Positions 1-8,919 of a DNA stretch of 41,715 bases are shown here, piece after piece (positions within the stretch are counted from its first letter, which is position 1; every line of letters starts with the position of its first letter). A program made the position numbers and the translations under genes. Origin of the DNA: an uncultured Psychromonas sp. (GTDB taxonomy: Bacteria; Pseudomonadota; Gammaproteobacteria; Enterobacterales; Psychromonadaceae); the NCBI RefSeq assembly GCF_947489755.1, contig NZ_CANLFB010000034.1, positions 1 to 41,715 on the forward strand, written 5' to 3'. Under the pieces are notes generated by a model. That model did no database searches, was not told the origin of the DNA, and saw only the letters and a list, made by a program, of their open reading frames with translations.

Positions 1-75
1 AGTGGTAGTTCAGTTGGTTAGAATACCGGCCTGTCACGCCGGGGGTCGCGGGTTCGAGTCCCGTCCACTCCGCCA
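1..75 (+). tRNA. tRNA-Asp (GTC), first copy, 5' end cut by window edge
   Basis: The sequence matches the second copy at 140-216 base for base, including the GTC anticodon in CTGTCAC, the T-loop GGTTCGAGTCC and an encoded 3' CCA. It lacks only the first two bases (GG) of the acceptor stem, which lie outside the window. It decodes GAC/GAU. A 64-base spacer separates it from the next copy, so the two are probably cotranscribed. Confidence 0.97.
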
Positions 76-139
76 ACAGTGTGTTAAATCGTTATCACTA
101 CGATATAAAATAAAGTGTTAAAACTGTTATACACTCGGA

Positions 140-216
140 GGAGTGGTAGTTCAGTTGGTTAGAATACCGGCCTGTCACGCCGGGGGTCGCGGGTTCGAGT
201 CCCGTCCACTCCGCCA
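140..216 (+). tRNA. tRNA-Asp (GTC), second copy
   Basis: This is a complete 77-base tRNA. The acceptor stem GGAGTGG pairs with CCACTCC, the anticodon stem CCGGC/GCCGG encloses the GTC anticodon, and the T arm and CCA end are intact. It closely resembles E. coli tRNA-Asp. With the copy at 1-75 it forms a tandem pair, as is common for abundant tRNAs in gammaproteobacteria. I see no strong hairpin terminator directly after it. Confidence 0.98.
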
Positions 217-429
217 ACAGTGTATAAAGTTATTTTCATCCTATCTAAATTTTTTAATCTCCTAATAAATTGCTCTTAAAATTATCATCTAACTATTACA
301 TTTCTATATTCTCTATATTCTCTATATTTTAAAATAACGATCAGCACTTATTTACTTAATTGAATAAGTCTAAAATCGATTATAAATTGCTAGTAAGTAT
401 TTCATCGGTTTTTTATTAAATTTTTTATA

Positions 430-453
430 ATAAAAAAGCGCCGAAGCGCTTAT
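430..453 (-). terminator. Rho-independent terminator of pilU
   Basis: On the minus strand a six-base-pair stem AAGCGC/GCGCTT closes a TTCG tetraloop (436-451) and is followed by a run of T. It lies about 28 bases past the pilU stop codon. The same hairpin core ends the symporter gene at 4210-4233. Confidence 0.8.
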
Positions 454-478
454 TTTTAGATAGATAAATAATGATAGA

Positions 479-1642
479 TTATGAAAAAGTGAGGTCGTTT
501 ATATCAGGCATACTTGGGCGTTCCTCTTCAAGGCTTAAGTTACTCACTGCTTTTGTATTATCCTCTTCCGCCTCTCTACCATTGCCTTTATCTAACTTAA
601 ATTTAAGTGCTAAGTTAGTTGGCGAGTCAGAGTTTTTAATCGCCTCTTCTTTAGTAACTAAACCTTCATTCACTAATTCAAATAATGCGCCATCAAAAGT
701 CTGCATCCCTAATTCTTTAGACTTTTCCATTATTTCTTTTAATTTCTCAAATTGACCCCGTTTGATCATATCTCGGATAGTTAATGTGCCCATCATCACT
801 TCAATAGCAGCACATCTTTTGCCATCAATGGTTCGCACCAAACGTTGTGAGACAAAAGATCTAAGATTATTGCCTAAATCAATTAATAATTGTAAACGTC
901 GCTCTTCAGGGAAAAAGTTAATAATACGATCTATTGCTTGATTCGCGTTATTAGCATGTAACGTAGAAAGTACTAAATGGCCTGTTTCAGAGAAAGCTAA
1001 AGCATGTTCCATTGTTTCTTTATCACGTATTTCACCAATTAAAATAACATCAGGAGCCTGGCGTAACGTATTTTTTAATGCGGCATGGAAGCTACGCGTA
1101 TCAACCCCTACTTCTCTTTGGTTAATAATACTTTTTTTATGTCGATGTACAAACTCGACGGGATCTTCAATAGTAATAATATGGCCTGAAGAATTAGTAT
1201 TACGATAATCTATTAATGCAGCCAATGATGTTGATTTACCAGAGCCTGTCGCACCAACAAACAAAACTAACCCATTTTTAGACATGATCACTTCTTTTAA
1301 GATTTCAGGCAGTCTCAAATCTTCAAACTTCGGAATTTCAATTTTTATGTTACGTGCAACGATCGATATATCATTTCGTTGTTTGAATATATTGACACGA
1401 AAACGACCGACTCCTGCTAATGAAATAGCTAAATTCATCTCTAATGTATGCGCGAATTCCTCTTTTTGTTCGTCATCCATTATTGTATTAGCAATTTCGC
1501 CAACTTCACCCGGCTTAAAACACACATCACTTAAGGGCATAAGTGAGCCTTGGAATTTAGCAGAAGGTGGAGCGCCAGTCGCAAGATAAAGATCTGAACC
1601 ATCTTTAGTCGCTAACTCATTTAACATTGTTTCAAATTCCAT
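479..1642 (-). CDS. pilU: Type IV pilus retraction ATPase PilU
   Basis: This is a hexameric secretion ATPase of the PilT/PilU family, expected at the cytoplasmic base of the type IV pilus, where PilU assists PilT in retraction. Visible motifs are the Walker A GATGSGKST (residues 130-138), the Asp box IITIEDPVEF (155-164), Walker B DVILIGEIRD (198-207) and the His box STLHANN (226-232). The N-terminus MEFETMLNELATKDGSDLYL and a C-terminal LALKFKL stretch resemble PilU rather than PilT. At 387 residues it is slightly long for PilU because of an acidic, charged tail after about residue 350. The ATG at 1642 has only a weak ribosome site (AATAAGAT). pilT is not adjacent: the next upstream gene is the divergent symporter operon. 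Confidence 0.93.
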   Translation of the reverse strand: MEFETMLNELATKDGSDLYLATGAPPSAKFQGSLMPLSDVCFKPGEVGEIANTIMDDEQKEEFAHTLEMNLAISLAGVGRFRVNIFKQRNDISIVARNIKIEIPKFEDLRLPEILKEVIMSKNGLVLFVGATGSGKSTSLAALIDYRNTNSSGHIITIEDPVEFVHRHKKSIINQREVGVDTRSFHAALKNTLRQAPDVILIGEIRDKETMEHALAFSETGHLVLSTLHANNANQAIDRIINFFPEERRLQLLIDLGNNLRSFVSQRLVRTIDGKRCAAIEVMMGTLTIRDMIKRGQFEKLKEIMEKSKELGMQTFDGALFELVNEGLVTKEEAIKNSDSPTNLALKFKLDKGNGREAEEDNTKAVSNLSLEEERPSMPDINDLTFS

Positions 1643-2197
1643 ATCTTATTTATCCATCTAAAATCTATATTGGCAGTATTGTTATATGATTTTTTATTTT
1701 ATTAATCACTAATTGCTATGACTTAAATCCTAGCACGTAAACTTATTTTATATTTATTATTAATAAGAGCCTAATTGTTCTATTACTAATTGTATAGTTA
1801 TGAATTTCAAGTCATAAATAATGCATAAAAAGTCACTTGAGTTAACTTTAAATGATTTGATAGAAACTGCTAATTACGTGTTGATCGCCTTAATAAAAAA
1901 TTATCCATAAAACAATCTTTGTTCACAAAAATAATATTACAGATAACTAATGTGATGAGATGCTCACTTTTTATTCAGTAAAACATGATCTAGCTCTTTG
2001 TCTCTCCGTAGCAAAGTAAATAAATTAACATAGTATTAACAACACATTTACTTAGAAGATAAATAACTTTCTCAGTAAAACTAATAAGTGATTAAAAGTG
2101 AATGCTTATTTTTTGTTTAATTGATGGTCAATTAAAATACAAAATAGCGCAATTAACTTTAGTTTCTTTCTCATTAGTAAAATTAAGGAGAGTGGCA
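1643..2197. other. AT-rich divergent intergenic region between pilU and the DUF4212 gene
   Basis: These 555 bases separate pilU (-) from the transporter operon (+) and must hold both promoters. I could not assign a convincing -35/-10 pair. The region holds a GTGA-N8-TCAC dyad at 1952-1967, whose spacing does not fit CRP, and a 29-codon ORF at 1821-1910 without a ribosome site. I see no RNA gene or repeat. Confidence 0.6.
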
Positions 2198-2461
2198 GTG
2201 AGCTTTGAAGATTCAGATAAAGCAAAGGGATATTGGAACGAAAACCTCAAACTGGTAATCAAATTATTGGTTATTTGGGCTTTTGTTTCATTTGGGTGCG
2301 GCATATTACTCGTTGATATATTAAATGAATTCAGTTTTATGGGATTTAAATTAGGATTTTGGTTCGCTCAACAAGGTTCCATTTACGTCTTTTTAATATT
2401 GATTTTTGTCTATGTAAAAAAATCAAATACCCTCGACAAAAAATATGGTGTTGACGAATAA
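2198..2461 (+). CDS. DUF4212 small membrane subunit of a sodium:solute symporter
   Basis: This is an 87-residue membrane protein with two hydrophobic helices (about residues 17-40 and 50-70) and a charged C-terminus. It matches the DUF4212 family, whose members are found directly upstream of a particular sodium:solute symporter subfamily and are taken to be its small subunit. The open frame extends upstream to an ATG at 2102, but I place the start at the GTG at 2198. AAGGAG (2185-2190) lies seven bases before it, and the conserved part of the protein (SFEDSDKAKGYW) begins there. Fourteen bases separate it from the symporter gene, so the two are certainly cotranscribed. The biochemical role of the small subunit is not established. 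Confidence 0.85.
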   Translation: MSFEDSDKAKGYWNENLKLVIKLLVIWAFVSFGCGILLVDILNEFSFMGFKLGFWFAQQGSIYVFLILIFVYVKKSNTLDKKYGVDE

Positions 2462-2475
2462 TAAGGAGTAAAAAA

Positions 2476-4194
2476 ATGGATGTTCAAACATTAACCTATT
2501 TGGTAGTTGGGGTTACATTTGCTGTTTATATCGGCATTGCAATTAAAACACGAGCAGGTTCAACAAAAGAGTTTTATGTAGCAGGCGGTGGTGTCCCACC
2601 CATTTTAAATGGTATGGCAACTGCAGCGGACTGGATGTCAGCGGCTTCATTTATATCACTTGCGGGGATTGTTTCTTTCGTTGGTTATGATGGTAGCGTA
2701 TACATTATGGGATGGACCGGCGGCTATGTACTGCTTGCACTCTTAATGGTTCCTTATCTTCGTAAATTTGGTAAATTTACCGTGCCAGATTTTATTGGTG
2801 ATCGTTACTATTCTCAATCAGCACGTACTGTTGCAGTTATCTGTGCAATCTTCATCAGCTTTACCTATATCGCAGGTCAAATGCGTGGAGTAGGTGTTGT
2901 ATTCTCTCGCTTCCTTGAAGTAGAAGTTGATACCGGCGTTTATATTGGTATGTGTGTCGTATTTTTCTATGCTGTTTTAGGTGGCATGAAAGGGATTACT
3001 TATACTCAAGTAGCGCAATACTGTGTGATGATTTTTGCTTTCATGGTACCTGCTGTTTTTCTTTCAATCATGATGACAGGCCATATATTCCCTCAATTAG
3101 GGTTCGGTGCAGAATTATTGGATGCAACGGGCAATAGTTCAAGTATTTATTTACTGGATAAATTGGATGGTCTTTCTACAGAATTAGGGTTTGCTCAGTA
3201 TACTGAAGGCTCTAAAGACATGATTGATGTACTGTTTATTACAGGCGCATTAATGTTTGGTACGGCCGGTTTACCACATGTAATCGTTCGTTTCTTTACC
3301 GTACCAAGAGTAAGAGATGCACGTAGTTCTGCTGGTTGGACACTATTGTTTATAGCCATTATGTACACCACTATTCCTGCACTTGCTTCTTTTTCACGTG
3401 TAAACATGATTCAGTCAATCAACGGTCCAGAAAGCCAAGGTGTACCACATGTCGAAGCGCCACTATGGATTGAAAACTGGGAAAAAACAGGCTTAATCAA
3501 ATGGGACGATAAGAATAGCGACGGTAAAATGTTCTACTCAAATGATGAAAGAAATGAGATGAATGTTGACCGTGATATTATCGTATTGGCAACACCAGAG
3601 ATGGCAAATTTACCAGCATGGGTGATTGCGTTAATGGCTGCAGGTGGTCTGGCAGCGGCGTTATCAACATCGGCAGGTCTACTATTAGTTATTTCAACTT
3701 CTGTTTCTCATGATTTATTGAAAAAGAACTTAATGCCCAATATCTCTGATAATAAGGAGTTAATGTATGCACGTATGGCATCAGGTGCCGGTATCATCAT
3801 GGCAGGTTACTTTGGTATTAATCCACCAGGTTTTGTAGCCGCCGTCGTGGCCATCGCCTTTGGCCTTGCCGCCTCCTCTTTATTCCCAGCTATTACGATG
3901 GGTATCTTCTCAACGAAAATGAATAAAGAAGGCGCTATCGCAGGCATGCTAGCAGGTTTATCATTTACAACTATTTACATTGTTTACTTTAAATTTGTAA
4001 ATCCTGCTGCAAATGTATCTGAGAACTGGTTATTTGGCGTATCGCCAGAAGGCATAGGTATGTTAGGTATGGTGATTAACTTTGTAGTCGCGATTCTAGT
4101 CTGCAGAATGACAGCACCAACACCGCAAGTCGTGGTTGATATGGTCGAATCAATTCGTTTCCCTAAAGGAGCAGGTGAAGCACAAGATCATTAA
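2476..4194 (+). CDS. Sodium:solute symporter family protein, acetate/monocarboxylate-type large subunit
   Basis: This 572-residue inner membrane transporter belongs to the sodium:solute symporter (SSS) family and has about a dozen hydrophobic segments. The N-terminal part shows the family pattern of an STKEFYVAGGG loop followed by AADWMSAASFISLAG. A hydrophilic insert of about 60 residues (roughly 310-370, WIENWEKTG through NDERNEMNVDRD) is characteristic of the VC_2705-type subfamily that pairs with DUF4212. Members are often annotated as cation/acetate symporters (ActP-like), but the substrate here is not shown by sequence. AAGGAG lies nine bases before the ATG. A strong terminator follows at 4210-4233, separating it from the signalling protein gene downstream. 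Confidence 0.9.
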   Translation: MDVQTLTYLVVGVTFAVYIGIAIKTRAGSTKEFYVAGGGVPPILNGMATAADWMSAASFISLAGIVSFVGYDGSVYIMGWTGGYVLLALLMVPYLRKFGKFTVPDFIGDRYYSQSARTVAVICAIFISFTYIAGQMRGVGVVFSRFLEVEVDTGVYIGMCVVFFYAVLGGMKGITYTQVAQYCVMIFAFMVPAVFLSIMMTGHIFPQLGFGAELLDATGNSSSIYLLDKLDGLSTELGFAQYTEGSKDMIDVLFITGALMFGTAGLPHVIVRFFTVPRVRDARSSAGWTLLFIAIMYTTIPALASFSRVNMIQSINGPESQGVPHVEAPLWIENWEKTGLIKWDDKNSDGKMFYSNDERNEMNVDRDIIVLATPEMANLPAWVIALMAAGGLAAALSTSAGLLLVISTSVSHDLLKKNLMPNISDNKELMYARMASGAGIIMAGYFGINPPGFVAAVVAIAFGLAASSLFPAITMGIFSTKMNKEGAIAGMLAGLSFTTIYIVYFKFVNPAANVSENWLFGVSPEGIGMLGMVINFVVAILVCRMTAPTPQVVVDMVESIRFPKGAGEAQDH

Positions 4195-4209
4195 CATCAA
4201 TTGAAATTT

Positions 4210-4233
4210 AAAAGCGCTTCGGCGCTTTTTTTT
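4210..4233 (+). terminator. Rho-independent terminator after the symporter gene
   Basis: An eight-base-pair stem AAAAGCGC/GCGCTTTT closes a TTCG tetraloop and runs into an unbroken T tract. It starts 15 bases after the symporter stop codon and should end most transcripts before the cNMP/CBS gene. Confidence 0.9.
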
Positions 4234-4438
4234 CATCTGTTTTATTTTTTCTTATATAGATAGCGATTTATAAGTGCCCTTCAAAACACTATACATGGTG
4301 CCATTATTCGTCAGTCAAACATCTATAACATGACTTTTATCATGCCCTTTTTTAAAAGGTACAGTTTCATAAAATACTTTTTTATTAAGTCCTTTTATAA
4401 GTTAACTATCTACCACAACATTAGATAATTAGGTAAAT

Positions 4439-6283
4439 ATGGATAATAGTGAATTACAGCCAATCTTTGATTTCATGCGCAAGTTAGCACCTTTCGATTC
4501 ATTGCAAGAACAAACACTTAAACAATGCTGCAAGGTATTAACCATTGCCTATTACAGTCAAGAACAGAAGTTAGTACATGTAGATAATAATGAACCACAA
4601 CTTTATATAGTCCGTAGTGGTGCTTTTGAAGTGAGTACGCAAGAAGGTAAGTTGATTGACCGTATTGGTGAAGGTCAATACTTTGGGTTTAGCGGTATGC
4701 TTTCAGGTGAGAAAGTCGTTAATCAAGTCCATATTTTAGAAGATGGCTTGGTTTATCATTTACCTGCAGTGATGTTCGACCAACTACGAGCCAATTGTCA
4801 TTCTTTTGATCGTTTCTTTAATCAAGCTTTTGCTAAACGCCTACGTAATCAAAGCTCACTTAAACATAATCATATTAGTACTGCACGTATCACTAATATC
4901 ATGTCACGAGAGCTCACCACTATCACACGTGATGCAACTATCCATCAAGCTGCATTATTAATGTCAGAGAAGCGCCTTTCATCATTGATTGTCGTGAATG
5001 ATGGAGAACTATGCGGTATTTTAACCGACCGAGACTTACGTAACCGTGTATTGGCAAAAGGTTTAACAGGTACCTTATTAGTCGAGCAAGCAATGACTGA
5101 ACACCCTACAACAATTAAGCCTGAAGCGTTGATTTTTGAAGCCATGTTAACAATGAGTGAAAATAATATTCATCATTTACCGGTCGTAAAAGATAATAAA
5201 CCCATTGCCATCATTACCAGTACTGACTTAATCCGCAGTCAAAGCTCTCAACCTTTATTGTTAATTGGCCAAATAGATCGTCAAAATAATTTAGAGTCAT
5301 TGATTCAAGTCAGCCAAAAAATACCCGACCTATTATTTAACCTGATTAGCAGTGATGCTAAAGCAATGGAGATAGGTCGAGTACTCACCTCTGTAACAGA
5401 TTCATTAACACGTCGTTTAATCGCATTAAGGCAAGAACAGTTAGGACCAGCACCAATGACATTCTGTTGGCTCGCTTTTGGTTCTCAAGGTCGCCAAGAT
5501 CAAATGGCAGGATCCGATCAAGACAATGCACTAATACTAGAAAGAGAAGCGACTAAAATAGAAAAAGACTATTTCAAACAATTATCAGAATATGTTTGTA
5601 GTGCCCTGAATGAATGTGGCTTCCCATTTTGCCCTGGTAATATCATGGCACAAAACCCAAAGTGGCAATTAACATTGCAACAATGGTTACAAGCATTTTC
5701 TAAATGGATTAAAACACCCGATCCCAGTGCTTTATTAAATGCGACGATCTTTTTTGATATGAGACCTGTATTTGGGGATCTCAGTTTATTTAAGCAATTA
5801 CAAACCACTGTATTAAAGAATACAAAAAACAACGATATATTCATTGCTGCGCTTAGCCAAAATGCATTGCAATCAACCCCTCCACTTGGTTTCTTCCGTA
5901 GTTTTGTACTGGAACGAGATGGTAGTGAAGTAAAAGGAATCGATTTAAAACATAAAGGTAATGCACTCATTAATGATATTGTCAGGATCTATGCTTTATC
6001 TGTAGGAATAGAAGAAGTGAATACAATCAAGCGTATTGAAGCATTAATTGCGTTGTCAGCCATTGATAAGGATATTGCCATGAACTTACTGGACGCTTGG
6101 GAGTTTATTGCTCATAAACGTCTTACGAATCAAGGACAGCAATTTAATAACACGCAACCCGTCTCTAATTATATTTTGCCTGATAGCCTTTCATCATTAG
6201 TCAGACACCAATTAAAAGATGCCTTTAAAGTCATTCATGAAGCGCAAGGTACCGTTAAACACAAATTTTTAAGACAATTTTAA
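4439..6283 (+). CDS. cNMP-binding, CBS-pair and DUF294 nucleotidyltransferase-like signalling protein
   Basis: This 614-residue soluble protein has four visible parts. They are a cyclic-nucleotide-binding-like beta-roll (about residues 15-125), two CBS domains (about 150-205 and 215-270; CBS pairs usually bind adenosyl ligands), a DUF294 putative nucleotidyltransferase, and a helical DUF294 C-terminal domain (about 470-605). The nucleotidyltransferase shows GSQGR (348-352) and the acidic pair D360/D362 in SDQDNAL, as in GlnD-type enzymes, so it may be catalytically competent. Substrate and target are unknown. This architecture is often encoded near DUF4212/SSS transporters, so a role in sensing energy or carbon state is inferred. 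The ATG at 4439 has a weak ribosome site (AGGT). The stop overlaps the exonuclease start as TAATG. Confidence 0.88.
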   Translation: MDNSELQPIFDFMRKLAPFDSLQEQTLKQCCKVLTIAYYSQEQKLVHVDNNEPQLYIVRSGAFEVSTQEGKLIDRIGEGQYFGFSGMLSGEKVVNQVHILEDGLVYHLPAVMFDQLRANCHSFDRFFNQAFAKRLRNQSSLKHNHISTARITNIMSRELTTITRDATIHQAALLMSEKRLSSLIVVNDGELCGILTDRDLRNRVLAKGLTGTLLVEQAMTEHPTTIKPEALIFEAMLTMSENNIHHLPVVKDNKPIAIITSTDLIRSQSSQPLLLIGQIDRQNNLESLIQVSQKIPDLLFNLISSDAKAMEIGRVLTSVTDSLTRRLIALRQEQLGPAPMTFCWLAFGSQGRQDQMAGSDQDNALILEREATKIEKDYFKQLSEYVCSALNECGFPFCPGNIMAQNPKWQLTLQQWLQAFSKWIKTPDPSALLNATIFFDMRPVFGDLSLFKQLQTTVLKNTKNNDIFIAALSQNALQSTPPLGFFRSFVLERDGSEVKGIDLKHKGNALINDIVRIYALSVGIEEVNTIKRIEALIALSAIDKDIAMNLLDAWEFIAHKRLTNQGQQFNNTQPVSNYILPDSLSSLVRHQLKDAFKVIHEAQGTVKHKFLRQF

Positions 6284-6978
6284 TGTTGCAACAATGGTGG
6301 TTACATAACAAATTAAAACGACTTATTAACAATAATAAGTTAGGGAGGCCTGAACACTTACAAACCCATTATCAATACCTGTTAACGAACTTTAATCAAC
6401 CTATTTCAAAAACTGATTTACTCGCATTAGATATTGAAATGACAGGATTAAATCCTAAAAAAGATCAAATGGTCAGCATAGGTATTATTCCTATCATCAA
6501 TGGTCAAATACAACCTAAATTTGCACAACATAAGTTTATAAAAATTCAAGGCAGTGTTGGTCAAAGCGCTGTTATTCATGGCGTATTAGATAAAGACTTA
6601 AACAATGCTTTAACACAACAAGAGGCATTAGACTGGCTCTTTGCACAATGCCAACACAAAGTATTAGTTGCACATCATGCGCAGTTAGATTTACAATTTT
6701 TACAGCAATCATTACGCAAGACAGGTAATAAATCATTTCCTTTATTCGCCATCGATACATTACTTATCGATAAAAAAAGACAATTTCGTAAACATCAGGT
6801 TTTAAATACAGGTAGCTTACGCTTGAACGCCTGTCGAGAACGCTATAACTTACCTATTTATAATGCACATAACGCATTAACAGATGCATTAGCTTGTGCG
6901 GAATTACTGTTGGCTCAATTAAATAAAATGGGAGGGTTAGAGACTATAACATTAGCTCAATTACTTGAAAGTCACTGA
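6283..6978 (+). CDS. DnaQ-like (DEDDh) 3'-5' exonuclease family protein
   Basis: This is a 231-residue protein with the exonuclease fold of the DNA polymerase III epsilon/RNase T group. The Exo I motif is LALDIEMTGL with D50 and E52, the Exo II region is LVAHHAQLDLQFL, and Exo III is HNALTDALA, giving the DEDDh set. About 45 residues rich in basic and aromatic amino acids precede the nuclease domain. It is not dnaQ itself: it lacks the usual rnhA neighbour and a clear polymerase-binding tail. Its ATG overlaps the upstream stop codon by one base, so it is translationally coupled to the DUF294 protein. Whether it acts on DNA, RNA or a small oligonucleotide cannot be read from the sequence. Confidence 0.85.
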   Translation: MLQQWWLHNKLKRLINNNKLGRPEHLQTHYQYLLTNFNQPISKTDLLALDIEMTGLNPKKDQMVSIGIIPIINGQIQPKFAQHKFIKIQGSVGQSAVIHGVLDKDLNNALTQQEALDWLFAQCQHKVLVAHHAQLDLQFLQQSLRKTGNKSFPLFAIDTLLIDKKRQFRKHQVLNTGSLRLNACRERYNLPIYNAHNALTDALACAELLLAQLNKMGGLETITLAQLLESH

Positions 6979-7135
6979 TAGTTTGGCTTTTAAAAAGTCC
7001 ATTTGATACAGCAGCGCATCAAGAGAGAATAAAAAAGATACCAGTAACTGCTTATTTGTATAACCCTAACCACCAGCCGCATGAACTTAGCCACCAGCAA
7101 AAAATTAATTGATAAGCCTATTAATTGAGAGGCAT

Positions 7136-7168
7136 AAAAAAAGGCTTACTTTTCAGTAAACCTTTTTC
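7136..7168 (-). terminator. Terminator of glnS, possibly bidirectional
   Basis: The stem is AAAAAGG-C-TTACT / AGTAA-A-CCTTTTT, with one C/A mismatch around a short TTTC loop (7138-7168). The T run on the minus strand lies directly beyond it. On the plus strand CCTTTTT could also serve the convergent exonuclease gene. Confidence 0.75.
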
Positions 7169-7188
7169 AGAATTAAGATTAGTTTAAA

Positions 7189-8850
7189 TTAACCAGCCCA
7201 AGAGTCACGTAATGCAACAGTACGATTAAAGACTAACTTAGATGTGCTTGAATCTTTACTATCTGCACAGAAGTAACCTTCTCGCTCAAATTGATACGCC
7301 ACTTCAGCTTTAGCATCGATTAAACTATTTTCTACAAAACCTTGTTTAATCACTAATGAATCAGGGTAAATAACAGTATGAATATCTTCAACTGCAGCAG
7401 GGTTCTCTACCGTAAATAAACGATCATAAATACGGAATTCTGCAGGATGGTTTGATGCCGCACTTACCCAATGAATAACCCCTTTTGGCTTACGACCATC
7501 TTCAGGATTTTTACCCAATGTTGTCGGATCATATGAACAAAGGATTTCAGTAATGTTCCCTGCATCATCCTTAATCACCTCTTCCGCTTTGATCATGTAA
7601 GCATTACGTAAACGTACTTCTTTACCAAGTACTAAACGCTTATACTTTTTATTTGCTTCTTCACGGAAATCAGCAGCATCAATATATAACTCACGAGAAA
7701 ACGGAACAATTCGTGTGCCCATGCTTTCATCTTTAGGATGAGCAGGTGCATTTAATTGCTCTAACTTGCCTTCTTCATAGTTTGTAATAGTTACTTTGAT
7801 TGGATCAAGTACTGCCATCGCACGTGCGCCGTTAGCTTCTAAGTCTTCACGAACACAAGCTTCTAATGAAGCAAACTCAACCGTATTTTCTTGTTTTGTT
7901 ACACCAATACGTTTTGAAAATTCACGTAGTGAAGCAGCAGGATAACCACGACGACGCATACCTGAAATAGTCGGCATACGAGGGTCATTCCAACCTGTTA
8001 CAATATTTTCTTCAATTAATGCATTTAGCTTACGCTTAGACGTTAATGTGTATTGTAAATTTAAACGAGAAAACTCAATTTGACGTGGTTTACACTCAAT
8101 GCTGATATTCGCTAAAACCCAATCATATAATGGACGATGATCTTCAAACTCTAATGTACATAGGCTGTGTGTAATGCCTTCAATCGCATCCGAAATACAG
8201 TGTGTAAAATCGTACATTGGGTAAATGCACCATTTATCACCCGTTTGGTGATGATGTGCAAAGCGAATACGGTAAAGAACCGGATCACGCATTTTCATGT
8301 TAGGCGAGGCCATGTCGATTTTAGCACGTAGCATCATCGAACCTTCTTCAAACTCACCTGCTCGCATACGATTAAATAGATCTAAGTTTTCTGCAATTGA
8401 ACGGTCACGGAATGGGCTGTCTTTACCTGCCGACGTTAACGTACCACGGTATTCACGAGTTTGTTCTGCATTTAACTCACAGACATACGCTTTATTATTC
8501 TCAATAAGCTCAACAGCATAATCAAAAAGCTGTTCAAAGTAGTTCGATGAATAACGGACATCACCTTGCCACTCAAAACCTAACCACGTTACATCTTTTT
8601 CAATCGCAGCAACATAGTCAGCATCTTCTTTAACCGGGTTTGTATCATCAAAACGTAGGTTACAGGCAGCATTTGGGTAATCACGTGCTAAACCAAAGTT
8701 TAAGCAGATAGATTTAGCATGACCAATATGTAAATAACCATTCGGCTCAGGTGGAAAGCGTGTATGGATTGTCTGGTGTTTTCCACTCTCAAGATCGTTT
8801 TCAATAATAGTGCGAATAAAATTACTTGGGCGTGTTTCCAGTTCAGACAT
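7189..8850 (-). CDS. glnS: Glutaminyl-tRNA synthetase
   Basis: This 553-residue class I synthetase charges tRNA-Gln with glutamine in the cytoplasm and aligns along its length with E. coli Gln[13 protein letters not shown] carries the HIGH motif (41-44). GIT..LCTLEF and the C-terminal beta-barrel anticodon-binding domains are recognisable. The start is the ATG at 8850 ([11 protein letters not shown]), which matches known GlnRS N-termini and has AGAGG seven bases upstream; the frame runs 12 codons further without support. The KMSKS-like signature, MSKRK in E. coli, reads TSKRK here (Thr270, codon ACG). The gene stands alone, with its own terminator and a candidate promoter. Confidence 0.97.
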   Translation of the reverse strand: MSELETRPSNFIRTIIENDLESGKHQTIHTRFPPEPNGYLHIGHAKSICLNFGLARDYPNAACNLRFDDTNPVKEDADYVAAIEKDVTWLGFEWQGDVRYSSNYFEQLFDYAVELIENNKAYVCELNAEQTREYRGTLTSAGKDSPFRDRSIAENLDLFNRMRAGEFEEGSMMLRAKIDMASPNMKMRDPVLYRIRFAHHHQTGDKWCIYPMYDFTHCISDAIEGITHSLCTLEFEDHRPLYDWVLANISIECKPRQIEFSRLNLQYTLTSKRKLNALIEENIVTGWNDPRMPTISGMRRRGYPAASLREFSKRIGVTKQENTVEFASLEACVREDLEANGARAMAVLDPIKVTITNYEEGKLEQLNAPAHPKDESMGTRIVPFSRELYIDAADFREEANKKYKRLVLGKEVRLRNAYMIKAEEVIKDDAGNITEILCSYDPTTLGKNPEDGRKPKGVIHWVSAASNHPAEFRIYDRLFTVENPAAVEDIHTVIYPDSLVIKQGFVENSLIDAKAEVAYQFEREGYFCADSKDSSTSKLVFNRTVALRDSWAG

Positions 8851-8890
8851 TGTAACCTCTAAGATACATGATTCATAAAGGGGCAATCAT

Positions 8891-8919
8891 CGTATATTCT
8901 AGCGCTAAGCTCAAGTGAA
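8891..8919 (-). promoter_or_regulatory. Candidate sigma-70 promoter of glnS
   Basis: On the minus strand TTCACT (8914-8919) and TATACG (8891-8896) are separated by 17 bases, each matching consensus at four of six positions. The expected start would give a leader of about 35 bases before the glnS ATG. This is assigned by eye only. Confidence 0.4.

Noticed and set aside
1821-1910. 29-codon ORF in the pilU/DUF4212 intergenic region
   Set aside because: It has no ribosome site, is very short, and lies in AT-rich sequence where such ORFs arise by chance.
1951-1967. Possible CRP site TGTGA...TCACT upstream of the DUF4212 gene
   Set aside because: The half-sites are separated by eight bases instead of six, which does not fit CRP. 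I see no better alignment by shifting.
5569-5970. 133-codon minus-strand ORF inside the CBS/DUF294 gene
   Set aside because: It is a shadow of the real gene on the other strand, with no ribosome site and no recognisable protein.
7070-7128. Short repeats CCACCAGC x2 and TTAATTGA x2 between the exonuclease gene and glnS
   Set aside because: Eight-base repeats are expected by chance in AT-rich intergenic sequence and show no further structure.
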